A stretch of 64,000 bases of DNA from Streptoalloteichus hindustanus (GTDB taxonomy: Bacteria; Actinomycetota; Actinomycetes; Mycobacteriales; Pseudonocardiaceae): the NCBI RefSeq assembly GCF_900129375.1, contig NZ_FQVN01000003.1:372001-436000 (forward strand). Direction: 5' to 3'. This document shows, piece after piece, positions 9,402-17,094 of the stretch. The notes under the pieces were generated by a model. That model made no database searches, was not told the DNA's origin, and saw nothing but the letters and a program-made list of their open reading frames with translations. Position 1 is the stretch's first letter. The number at the start of each line of letters is the position of its first letter. Position numbers and translations under genes: made by a program.

Positions 9402-10946
9402 TTGACCACTGATCGTTTTGACCGCACCCTGCGCAAGCCCCGCCACCGCTGGGTCCGCCCGACCGCCTCGGCGGAGCAGGCGCCCGAGCAGCAGCCGGCC
9501 GAGCAGGAGCCGACCACGGCGACCCCGGTGACCGAGGTCGCCGACCTGCCCGGTTTCGACGAGCTCGGCCTGCCCGAGGCGTTGGTGCGCGCGCTGCGCG
9601 ACCGCGGCATCACCCACCCGTTCCCCATCCAGGCCGCGACCCTGCCGGACGCCCTCGCCGGGCACGACGTGCTGGGCCGGGGCCAGACCGGCTCCGGCAA
9701 GACGCTGGCCTTCGGCCTGCCGATGCTGGTCCGGCTCGCCGAGGGCGAGAGCCGTCCGCTGCACCCGCGCGGCCTGGTGCTGGTGCCGACCCGCGAGCTC
9801 GCGATGCAGGTGCAGGACTCGCTGGCCCCGTTCGCGCGGGCCCTCGGTCTGAGCTGCTCCGTCGTCGTGGGCGGCACCTCGTTCCCGAAGCAGGTCAGCG
9901 CGCTGCGGCGCGGGGTCGACCTGCTGATCGCCACGCCCGGTCGGCTCAACGACCACGTCCGCCAGGGCACCTGCGTGCTGGGCGAGGTCGCGATCACCGC
10001 GCTGGACGAGGCCGACCACATGGCCGACCTGGGCTTCCTGCCCGACGTGCGGGCCGCGCTGGACCTGGTGGCCCCGGACGGCCAGCGCCTGCTGTTCTCG
10101 GCGACCCTCGACGGTGACGTCGACGTCCTGGTGCGGCGTTACCTCGTCGACCCGGTCACGCACTCGGTCGCGCCGCCGGCGGCTAGCGTGCCGACGATGG
10201 AGCACCACCTGCTGCTGATCGGCCGGGGCGAGAAGTCGGCGGTCGTGTCGCGGATCGCGGCGCGCGAGGGCCGGACCATCCTGTTCGCCCGCACGCAGCA
10301 GGCGGTGGACCGGCTGACGGAGCAGCTCCGCGACGTCGGTGTGCGGGCCCGCGGCCTGCACGGCGGCAAGTCGCAGGCGGTCCGCACCCGGACGCTCGCC
10401 GAGTTCCGGGAGGGCCGCAGCCAGGTGCTGGTGGCCACCGACGTCGCCGCGCGCGGCATCCACGTCGACGGCATCGACCTGGTCGTGCACGTGGACCCGC
10501 CGAACGACGCGAAGGACTACCTGCACCGCGCGGGCCGGACGGCCCGGGCGGGCGAGGCCGGCACGGTCGTCACGATCGTGCAGCCCAACCAGCGGCGGAA
10601 GGTGCAGGCGCTGACCCGGCAGGCCGGGGTGGAGCCGATCAGCACCCGGGTCGCCCCCGAGGACGAGGACCTGGCCCGGATCACCGGGGCGCGGGAGCCC
10701 AGCGGGGTTCCGGTCGTGGAGGAGCCGGCGCCGCGTCGGGGCGGCAAGCGGTTCGGCGGCGGCTCCCGGCAGGGTGGTGGCCGGGGCGGCTGGCGCGGGG
10801 AGCGCCGGGACCGGGGCGACCACCAGGGCCGGCACGAGCGCGGCGGCGACCGGTCGTGGCGGCGGGACCAGGGCGAGCGGCGGGACCGCGGCCCGCGTCG
10901 CGAGTTCGGCGACCGGCACGACCGCCCGGCACGCGAGAGCCACTGA
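9402..10946 (+). CDS. DEAD-box RNA helicase with RGG-rich tail
   Basis: ATP-dependent RNA helicase of the RhlE/CsdA kind. In order: Q motif with FPIQAATLPD, motif I GQTGSGKT, PTRELAMQ, TPGRL, a variant motif II reading LDEADHM, SAT, and the helicase C domain with VATDVAARGIHV and HRAGRTARAG. The last 90 residues are rich in Arg and Gly and probably bind RNA. The TTG at 9402 was chosen because GGAGAGGG precedes it and the upstream frame lacks domain content. It ends before a strong terminator at 10999. Confidence 0.93.
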   Translation: MTTDRFDRTLRKPRHRWVRPTASAEQAPEQQPAEQEPTTATPVTEVADLPGFDELGLPEALVRALRDRGITHPFPIQAATLPDALAGHDVLGRGQTGSGKTLAFGLPMLVRLAEGESRPLHPRGLVLVPTRELAMQVQDSLAPFARALGLSCSVVVGGTSFPKQVSALRRGVDLLIATPGRLNDHVRQGTCVLGEVAITALDEADHMADLGFLPDVRAALDLVAPDGQRLLFSATLDGDVDVLVRRYLVDPVTHSVAPPAASVPTMEHHLLLIGRGEKSAVVSRIAAREGRTILFARTQQAVDRLTEQLRDVGVRARGLHGGKSQAVRTRTLAEFREGRSQVLVATDVAARGIHVDGIDLVVHVDPPNDAKDYLHRAGRTARAGEAGTVVTIVQPNQRRKVQALTRQAGVEPISTRVAPEDEDLARITGAREPSGVPVVEEPAPRRGGKRFGGGSRQGGGRGGWRGERRDRGDHQGRHERGGDRSWRRDQGERRDRGPRREFGDRHDRPARESH

Positions 10947-10998
10947 CTCCGATCGGGAACAGACGCTGACGACGCTTTTCGGCGTCGGTAGGCAGTAG

Positions 10999-11033
10999 CG
11001 AGACGCTCGGCTGGATCACAGCCGAGCGTCTCG
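10999..11033 (+). terminator. terminator after the helicase
   Basis: Perfect 14-bp stem, CGAGACGCTCGGCT (10999-11012) with AGCCGAGCGTCTCG (11020-11033) and a 7-base loop, about 50 bases after the helicase stop. Confidence 0.8.
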
Positions 11034-11120
11034 CCGTATTCGGCACGTGGCTGGCCGATCAGCGTTGGATCTCGCGGCGAGCCCTGCACCGCGTCGCTAG
11101 CGTCACCGCGCCCCCCACGC

Positions 11121-11381
11121 GACTGTCCTCTTCGGACAGTCACCCACTCGGGGTTTTCTTCGACCTCCCACCCACCTGAGTGATCACGACGCGTCCGTTT
11201 CTGTCGGACCGCGTGCGACGTTGGGAGTGGGGGGTTTCTCCTCCCCACCACACCCTGGGGGAGGGCGCGAGATTTGTGGTCGTCGGGGGACGACAAACAC
11301 CCGGGGACATCGCCGGCCTGAGGCATCCTCGACAGACAGTCCCGTCCTGGCCTTCCCGCCTTCGCTGGTCATGACCAGCGA
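11121..11381. other. structured non-coding stretch with palindromes
   Basis: Between convergent genes lies a stretch less GC-rich than the surroundings and full of inverted repeats: GACTGTCC/GGACAGTC at 11121-11141, GTCGTC/GACGAC near 11280-11300, and a perfect 20-bp palindrome TCGCTGGTCATGACCAGCGA at 11362-11381. No protein frame looks real. It may hold an unrecognised small RNA or a protein-binding site. Confidence 0.35.
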
Positions 11382-11404
11382 GTGACACAGCAAGGGTTGG
11401 TCAC

Positions 11405-11441
11405 ACCGGCGCCCGCACCGGAAGCCGGTGCGGGCGCCGGT
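11405..11441. terminator. terminator after cobA
   Basis: 17-bp perfect stem (11405-11421 with 11425-11441) starting ACCGGCGCCCG on the plus strand, with a 3-base loop. It lies 12 bases beyond the cobA stop and could also stop read-through from the helicase side. Confidence 0.8.
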
Positions 11442-11453
11442 TCGTGGTCTCGG

Positions 11454-12692
11454 TCAGGGGCGCGGGAGACCGGGCAGCTCGGCCGCCAGGCCCGCGACCG
11501 GGCCGATGACGATGATCGCCGGGGGGCGGATGCCCTCCGCCTCGACCGCCTTGCCCAGCTCGCCCAGGGTCGTGCGGACGACCCGCTGGTTGCGGGTGGT
11601 GCCCTCCTGGACCACCGCGACCGGCGTGTCCCCGGGGCGGCCGTGGGCCACCAGGGCCTCGGCGAACTCGCCGGCCCGTTCCACGGCCATGAGCAGCACG
11701 AGCGTGCCCCGGAGCCGGGCGAGCGCCGGCCAGTCCACCAGGGAGCGGGGGTCGTCGGGCGCCACGTGGCCGGACACCACGACCACCTCGTGCGCGACGC
11801 CGCGGTGGGTGACCGGGACGTCGGCCACGGCGGGCACGGCGAAGGCGCTGGTCACCCCCGGGACGACGGTCACCGGCACGCCGGCCTCCACGCAGGCGAC
11901 CAGCTCCTCGAAGCCCCGGCCGAACAGGTAGGGGTCGCCGCCCTTGAGGCGGACCACGAACCGGCCGGCCAACGCGTGCTCCACCAGGGTCGCGTTGATG
12001 AAGTCCTGGCTGGCCGCCCGGCCGTAGGGGATCTTGGTCGCGTCCACGACCTGGACGTGCGGCGGCAGCTCGTCGAGCAGCTCGCGGGGCGCCAGCCGGT
12101 CGACGACCACCACGTCGGCCCTGGCGAGCAGGCGGCGGCCGCGGACGGTGACGAGGTCGGGGTCGCCGGGGCCGCCACCCACCAGCGCGACCCCGGGCAG
12201 CCGCCCGTCGCCGGGCTCGGCGTGGTCGGCGACGCGTCCCTCGCGCAGGGCGTCGAGGAGCGCGTCCCGGACGGCGGCGGAGCGGCGCGGCCGGCCGCCG
12301 GCCAGCACGCCGACCAGCAGACCCTCGTGCTCGCCGGTGGCCGGGGTCACCGCGGTGCCGCCCTCGGCGACGTCGGCCCGCACGCAGAACACCCGCCGTC
12401 GCTCGGCCTCGGCGGCGACGGCCGCGTTGACCTGGGCGTCCGGCGTGCAGGCGATGACGTACCAGGCGGCGTCGAGGTCGCCGTCGGCGTAGCGCCGGGG
12501 GTGCCACACCAGCTCACCGGCGTCGACCATGCCCTCCACGGCCGGGGTGACGTCGGGGGCGATCACCTCGACCGCGGCGCCGGCCGCGACCAGCCGGGGC
12601 AGCCGGCGCTGGGCCACCGTGCCCCCGCCGACCACGACCACCCGACGTCCGGTGAGGTCGAGCCCGGCGAGGTAGTGCTGTTCAACGTGCAT
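11454..12692 (-). CDS. cobA: siroheme synthase-type uroporphyrinogen-III C-methyltransferase
   Basis: Two-domain protein of 412 residues. Residues 1-160 form a precorrin-2 dehydrogenase/ferrochelatase-like Rossmann domain (VVVVGGGTVAQRR near 18-30). Residues 167-412 form the SAM-dependent methyltransferase that makes precorrin-2 (VALVGGGPGDPDLVT, RLKGGDPYLFGRG, VVPGVTSA, MAVE). It feeds siroheme and cobalamin. The ATG at 12692 places the family-typical YLAGLDLTG right at the N-terminus. This start overlaps the end of the small His-rich ORF by 11 bases, suggesting coupling within the riboswitch-controlled operon that begins with the Ni/Co permease. Confidence 0.92.
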   Translation of the reverse strand: MHVEQHYLAGLDLTGRRVVVVGGGTVAQRRLPRLVAAGAAVEVIAPDVTPAVEGMVDAGELVWHPRRYADGDLDAAWYVIACTPDAQVNAAVAAEAERRRVFCVRADVAEGGTAVTPATGEHEGLLVGVLAGGRPRRSAAVRDALLDALREGRVADHAEPGDGRLPGVALVGGGPGDPDLVTVRGRRLLARADVVVVDRLAPRELLDELPPHVQVVDATKIPYGRAASQDFINATLVEHALAGRFVVRLKGGDPYLFGRGFEELVACVEAGVPVTVVPGVTSAFAVPAVADVPVTHRGVAHEVVVVSGHVAPDDPRSLVDWPALARLRGTLVLLMAVERAGEFAEALVAHGRPGDTPVAVVQEGTTRNQRVVRTTLGELGKAVEAEGIRPPAIIVIGPVAGLAAELPGLPRP

Positions 12693-12927
12693 GTTCATGA
12701 GCATGCCCGCGACCAGCGGAATGTCCATGCTCGCCACCGTGACCGTGGCCACCCGCGGCGCCGTCGCTCCCGGTGCGGCCGGCGCCCGGCAGCGGCCGAA
12801 CAGCGTTGCGGGGGACCGACGTCCGGTCTCCCCTCGACCGGATGGGGGCGCGGCGCCCGGCCGCGGCGGTGTCGTCCACCACGACGGGGCCGCCCAGAGA
12901 GTGGGAAACAGGGGCGCGGGCGCTCAA
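12682..12927 (-). CDS. candidate 81-residue His-rich miniprotein
   Basis: Unrecognised small ORF between the Ni/Co permease and cobA on the same strand. It starts at TTG 12927, 7 bases after AGGAGGA, a very good ribosome binding site. The first 58 residues are unremarkable and mostly GC-ending codons. The end reads GGHGHGGEHGHSAGRGHAHE, with seven His in the last 21 residues, encoded with noticeably more A/T-ending codons. Its stop overlaps the cobA start. A cobalt or nickel buffer or chaperone is a natural guess but only inference; it could also be a chance open frame. Confidence 0.45.
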   Translation of the reverse strand: MSARAPVSHSLGGPVVVDDTAAAGRRAPIRSRGDRTSVPRNAVRPLPGAGRTGSDGAAGGHGHGGEHGHSAGRGHAHEHAR

Positions 12928-13030
12928 CGCGCGTCCTCCTCGATGTCGTCGTTCCCGAGCGAAGGGTGAACCAGGGGGCCGGACCGCTGCGGGTCGGCCG
13001 TGGGCGGGCGGGCCCGGCGAGGCGGTCGCC

Positions 13031-14128
13031 TCACGCGACGCCCTCCTGGACGGCCGGCGACGGGTAGCGCCGGTCGTACCCGGCGAACCGCCACCACAGC
13101 ATCGCGCCGCCCCACGTGACGGCGAAGACGCCGGCGATGCAGTAGCCGAACAGCTCGAAGTGCTCCGCGAGGCGGCCGAACCCGCCCAGCCAGGTCACGC
13201 CGGCGTGCTCGGCCAGCACTCCCGCCAGGTACACCGACGAGACGAACACGGCGATGACGACCGTGATCGCGGTCGTCGCGGTGTTGTAGAAGAGGGTGCG
13301 CACCGGGTTGCGGTAGGCCCAGGAGTAGGCGCGGGTCATCAGCAGCGAGTCGGCGGTGTCGAACGCGCTCATGCCGGCCGCGAACAGCAGCGGCAGGCTC
13401 AGCACGGCGAGCAGGGGGAGCCGGCCGCCGCCGGCGCTGGTCGCGGTCATGCCGAGCAGGGTGACCTCGGAGGCCGTCTCCAGGCCCAGGCCCATCAGCA
13501 GGCCGACCGGGTACATGTGCCACGAGGAGCGGATCAGGCGGCGCAGGCGGCCGCCGAGCAGCCGGTTGAGCAGGCCGCGGTCGACCAGCACGCGGTCGAC
13601 CTCGTCGTCGGTGAGCCGACCGTCGCGCACCTGGCGCCACAGCCGGAGCAACGAGCGCAGCACCGCGCCGTTGAGGACCGCGACGAGCAGCAGGAACAGG
13701 ACGGCCACGACGAGCGCGACGACCCCACCCACCTCCTTGGCCCCGTCCAGTTGGTCCTCCGCGACCGACCCGGCCGCGACGGCGACGAGCAGGGCCAGCA
13801 CCAGCACGACGGTGGAGTGCCCCATGGCGAAGAAGAACCCGACGCCGACCGGGCGCCGGCCGCGCAGCAGCATCAGCCGCGTGGTGTCGTCGATGGCCGC
13901 GATGTGGTCGGCGTCGAAGGCGTGCCGCATGCCGAGCACGTAGGCGAGGGTGCCGGCGCCGGCGAGGCCGCCGGCGACCGCGGGGTCACCGGTGTGGAGC
14001 AGGTAGAGGGCGATGCCGAGCACGTGCAGGAGCAGGATCACGCCGATCATGCCGGCGAGCCGCCGGCGTTCGGCGCGGGTCCACGCGCCGCTGGGTGTGC
14101 GGGGGAGGGTGACGGCGGACGACGTCAT
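13031..14128 (-). CDS. nickel/cobalt permease (NiCoT, HoxN/NixA family)
   Basis: Eight-helix secondary transporter for Co2+ or Ni2+ in the cytoplasmic membrane, 365 residues. The family signature HAFDADHIAAID is at residues 69-80, followed by GHSTVV and LGLETASEVTLLG. The second transmembrane bundle contains AAGMSAFDTADSLLM. The cobalamin riboswitch directly upstream and cobA downstream indicate cobalt uptake for B12 as its role. The ATG at 14128 follows AGGAGGT by 8 bases. Confidence 0.93.
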   Translation of the reverse strand: MTSSAVTLPRTPSGAWTRAERRRLAGMIGVILLLHVLGIALYLLHTGDPAVAGGLAGAGTLAYVLGMRHAFDADHIAAIDDTTRLMLLRGRRPVGVGFFFAMGHSTVVLVLALLVAVAAGSVAEDQLDGAKEVGGVVALVVAVLFLLLVAVLNGAVLRSLLRLWRQVRDGRLTDDEVDRVLVDRGLLNRLLGGRLRRLIRSSWHMYPVGLLMGLGLETASEVTLLGMTATSAGGGRLPLLAVLSLPLLFAAGMSAFDTADSLLMTRAYSWAYRNPVRTLFYNTATTAITVVIAVFVSSVYLAGVLAEHAGVTWLGGFGRLAEHFELFGYCIAGVFAVTWGGAMLWWRFAGYDRRYPSPAVQEGVA

Positions 14129-14189
14129 GGGTCCAGACCTCCTGGGGTTCCTCGCCCGAGGGTCGACGGGCACGCGGCCGCGGCGCGGT

Positions 14190-14345
14190 GCGTGGCCGCG
14201 CGGAGTGTCCTGACTCCCGGATCTCGGCGGGGTCCCCGGCCTTCCAGCCCGCGGGGGGCCGTGGCCACGGGTGGGGTCCGCTCCCCGGTCACAGTGGCGG
14301 GACCGTCCCGGAATCGCACCGGGTTCCTCCACGTTGGCGGACGCA
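14190..14345 (-). promoter_or_regulatory. cobalamin riboswitch (upstream of Ni/Co permease)
   Basis: Read on the minus strand it has the conserved core: GGTGCGATTCCGGGAC, then CCGCCACTGTGACCGGGGAG (14281-14300), a variable arm, and AGTCAGGA (complement of 14208-14215). This order is that of AdoCbl riboswitches. It ends about 60 bases before the permease start, whose ribosome binding site it presumably masks when B12 is plentiful. Confidence 0.92.
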
Positions 14346-14457
14346 TCCTGGCTGGTCGCGGGCCATGTGGTCAATCCGGTCGATGTCGACGAAAACCGGA
14401 CGGCAAGCGTTTGCTCACCCGACCGGCCGGCTCACCCCGGAGGGCGGGTGGGCGGTG

Positions 14458-15558
14458 TCACGACCGGGCGTGGTGGGCGACGACGGCGTGGTCGTCGGTG
14501 CCGGGCAGCGGCGCCGGGTGCGGGTGGACGTGGGCCCGCACGAGCCGGTGGACGCCGTGCAGCAGTCGGTGCTCGACCTCGTGGGCGATGCCGTGCGCGG
14601 TGAGCAGGCTCGCGTCCCGGTCCACCACGACCGTCAGCTCGGCCAGTCGACCGTGGCCGGACCAGCGCAGCCGGACCTGCTCCACGGCGAGCACGCCGGG
14701 TGTGGCGGCGGCGAGCCGGGTGGCGGTCGCCACCGCCTGCGGCTCGACGGCGTCCATGAGCCGACCGAGGACCTGCCGACCGGCGCCGACGAGCACCCAC
14801 AGGATGGCGGCGGCCACGGCCAGACCCACCGCGGGGTCGACCCAGGGCCAGCCGAGGGCGCCGCCGCCGGCCGCGACCAGCACGGCGAGCGAGGTGAAGC
14901 CGTCGGCGCGGGCGTGCAGTCCGTCCGCGACGAGCGCGGCGGAGCCGATGCGCCGGCCCACGCGCACCCGCCAGCGCGCCACGGCCTCGTTGCCGAGGAA
15001 CCCGACGAGGGCGGCGGCGGCCACCGCCCCCGCGTGCTGGAGCGGCCGGGGCTCGGCGAGGCGGCGGGCCGACTCCACGGCGGCGAGCGCGGCGGAGGCG
15101 GCGATCAGCGCGACGACCGCGAGCCCGGCCAGGTCCTCGGCGCGGCCGAAGCCGTAGGTGAACCGGGCGGTGGCGGCACGGCGGCCCAGGGTGAACGCCA
15201 CGGCGAGCGGCAGGGCGGACAGGGCGTCGGCGGCGTTGTGCAGGGTGTCGGACAGCAACGCCACGGACCCGGTCAGCGCCACCACCACCGCCTGGATCAG
15301 CGCGGTGGCCAGCAGAACGGCGAACGATCCCCACAGCGTCCGCAGGCCGGCCCGGCTGGCGACGAGGTGGTCGTCGACCTGGTCGGCCACGTCGTGGGAG
15401 TGCGGGGTGAGGAGATGCCGGAGCCGGGCGCCCGCGCCCCGCTGCCGCCCGTGCCCATGGCCGTGACCGTGGCTGTGACGGTGTCCATGTCCATGGTCGT
15501 GCTCGTGGTCGTGACTGCGCTCGGGTCCTCGACCGCGCCCGTGCCCGTGGCCCGCCAT
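14458..15558 (-). CDS. cation diffusion facilitator (CDF) metal exporter, His-rich N-terminus
   Basis: Zn2+/Co2+/Ni2+ : H+ antiporter of the CzcD/ZitB type, about 366 residues. The first 37 residues contain 13 His, mostly as HG/HD repeats. Six transmembrane helices follow, with the metal site in SDTLHNAADA (helix II) and HARADGFTS (helix V), then a cytoplasmic C-terminal domain with its own His residues. The ATG at 15558 lies 7 bases after TAGTCT, so it is probably leaderless; a GTG at 15579 would add 7 residues. It lies upstream of the Ni/Co importer, so import and export of the same metal may be balanced here. Confidence 0.9.
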   Translation of the reverse strand: MAGHGHGRGRGPERSHDHEHDHGHGHRHSHGHGHGHGRQRGAGARLRHLLTPHSHDVADQVDDHLVASRAGLRTLWGSFAVLLATALIQAVVVALTGSVALLSDTLHNAADALSALPLAVAFTLGRRAATARFTYGFGRAEDLAGLAVVALIAASAALAAVESARRLAEPRPLQHAGAVAAAALVGFLGNEAVARWRVRVGRRIGSAALVADGLHARADGFTSLAVLVAAGGGALGWPWVDPAVGLAVAAAILWVLVGAGRQVLGRLMDAVEPQAVATATRLAAATPGVLAVEQVRLRWSGHGRLAELTVVVDRDASLLTAHGIAHEVEHRLLHGVHRLVRAHVHPHPAPLPGTDDHAVVAHHARS

Positions 15559-15565
15559 GTGCCGC

Positions 15566-15593
15566 AGACTACCGAACACTGTCCATAGTGGAC
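15566..15593 (-). promoter_or_regulatory. CDF promoter with palindrome
   Basis: On the minus strand TAGTCT (complement of 15566-15571) lies 7 bases before the ATG at 15558. The palindrome GTCCATAGTGGAC (15581-15593) lies just upstream, where a metal sensor could bind. The same palindrome family recurs in unrelated places, so specificity is uncertain. Confidence 0.4.
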
Positions 15594-15994
15594 TAAATGC
15601 GAACAGGTTGCGGTTACCACATTCTGCCTACTGCACAAGGAATGCCACTGCGCTTCAGCACAGGTCAGATCGTCCGATTGGCCTCTTCCCACCGGCCCGT
15701 CGGTCGAGGCCGACCTGACGCGCTCGTTGATTTCCTCGCCAGGAAACAAGAAGAGTTCAGCGCGGCGGCCCCCGCGGAAAGCCGCTTTCGCGGTGTCGTC
15801 GTCTGTTGCGGCCGTTGGCCCGCCACTGTCTCGGCGCGGTCAACCTGGTCAGCGTTCCTGACTGGCCGACTCCGTGATTCACCGGGCACGTCCTAGTGGG
15901 CTGTCGAACGTCCCTGCTGACGACCTCTTCTCGTCACTCCACCTTCAGTTCTCTCTTTTCCTTACTTCGGAAGGAAAAAGAGGTTCCCCTCTCG
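15594..15994. other. long spacer with A+T-richer sequence and hairpin
   Basis: About 400 bases between the CDF start and the GntR stop, less GC-rich than average. A plus-strand frame of 99 codons (15597-15896) is open but has atypical codon use and no recognisable similarity, so I do not call it. Near 15951-15984 an imperfect A/T-rich hairpin (CTCTTTTCCTT against AAGGAAAAAGAG) lies next to the GntR stop and may act as its terminator. Confidence 0.4.
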
Positions 15995-16705
15995 TCAGCG
16001 CGAGGGGTCGAGGCGGGCGAAGGCGGCGACGAGCTGTTCCTCGGCGTCCAGGAGGTAGCGCTCCATGCGGCCCACCGCCTCCTCCGTCCGGCCCGCCGTG
16101 AGCAGGTCGAGGATCGCCCGGTTGCCGGCGACGTAGGGCTCGTGGAAGGTCCGCGGGTCGCCCATGACGTGGAAGGCCAGGCGCAGTTCGGCGAGCAGCC
16201 CGGCCACGGCCGCGTCGACCCTGGCGCTGCCGACGAGGCCGGCGATCGCCTGGTGGTAGCGCATGTTGGCGGTGCCGACGTCGACCCAGCGGTCGGCGGC
16301 GGCCGCCTCCTCCGCCTCGACCATGGCCCGGCGCACCGCGTCGGTCGCGGCGGCGGAGGCCGAGCGCCAGTACCGCAGCGCGGCGCACTCCACGAGCCGG
16401 CGGGCCTGGTAGAGGTCCACCACGTCGTCGACGGTGAGGACGCGCACGAACACGCCGCGGCTGTACTCGTGGACGAGCAGCCGCTCGTGGACCAGCAGGC
16501 GGAACGCCTCGCGCAGGGTGTTGCGGGAGACGCCGAGCGCGGAGCCCAGCGCCTCCTCGGACAGCCGCAGGCCCGGGGCGAGCGCGCCTTCGAGGATCTG
16601 GGCGCGGAGCAGGTCGGCGACCCGCTGGGCGGTGGACGACCGCTCCAGGCGGCCCCGGTCCGCGACCACCGCGTCGAGCCAGCCCTGGTCCCGCGCGGTC
16701 GCCAT
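15995..16705 (-). CDS. GntR family (FadR/FCD) transcriptional regulator
   Basis: Regulator of 236 residues. A winged helix-turn-helix lies at about 24-85 (LSEEALGSALGVSRNTLREA), and an all-helical FCD ligand domain covers about 95-225 with metal-ligand His residues (MRYHQAIAG, LAFHVMG). FCD proteins usually sense small carboxylates. It is divergent from the 5-oxoproline operon, whose promoter spacer carries a FadR-type palindrome, so it is the obvious candidate regulator, with 5-oxoproline or a related acid as effector (inference). The ATG at 16705 follows GAGGTGGGA. Confidence 0.9.
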   Translation of the reverse strand: MATARDQGWLDAVVADRGRLERSSTAQRVADLLRAQILEGALAPGLRLSEEALGSALGVSRNTLREAFRLLVHERLLVHEYSRGVFVRVLTVDDVVDLYQARRLVECAALRYWRSASAAATDAVRRAMVEAEEAAAADRWVDVGTANMRYHQAIAGLVGSARVDAAVAGLLAELRLAFHVMGDPRTFHEPYVAGNRAILDLLTAGRTEEAVGRMERYLLDAEEQLVAAFARLDPSR

Positions 16706-16916
16706 CGCGTGTCCCACCTCGTCGTGTCCGCCCGTCGGTCGCCGGCCGCGCCCATCGGGTCCGGTGCCCATCGGGTCCAGTGCCTATCAAATCCCGTGCC
16801 CGTGAGGGTCGGGGCCCATGGGGCTCGGGCCCCGCGGCGGCCGGGGCCGGCGCGTCCCGGCGCCGGGTGGTGGGCCGAGTCTAGATCGTCGCTGGCCGGG
16901 CCGGCGGAACTGGGTA

Positions 16917-16945
16917 TTGAAGGATTGTTCAACGATCCTTAGGGT
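16917..16945 (+). promoter_or_regulatory. sigma70-type promoter with embedded GntR-like operator
   Basis: TTGAAG (16917-16922) and TAGGGT (16940-16945) are separated by 17 bases. A 21-base palindrome with one mismatched pair (16920-16940) fills the spacer; its core TTGTTCAACGA fits the FadR-subfamily pattern TnGTnnnACnA. A bound repressor would block both boxes. The predicted start near 16952 gives a leader of about 140 bases. Confidence 0.7.
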
Positions 16946-17094
16946 GTCGTCCACATCACTGAGATGGGCGACGGCCAGCGACTCGACCGCCCGCCCAGCC
17001 GGACACCGCGACCCGGTTCCCGGCCCCCCGCACCACCCGACCGCGCCGACGCACGCGCGCGGCTCGGCCCCGTGTCCACGTTTGGGAGGAACGC

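Noticed and set aside
15770-15860. CCGCCACTGT resembling a B12 box on the plus strand
   Set aside because: The flanking GGTGCGATTCC and AGTCAGGA elements are absent and no suitable gene lies downstream.
15597-15896. 99-codon plus-strand open frame with CATAGT 7 bases before its ATG
   Set aside because: Codon use is unlike neighbouring genes, the product is Arg/Ser-rich with no recognisable fold, and the region better fits a promoter/spacer.
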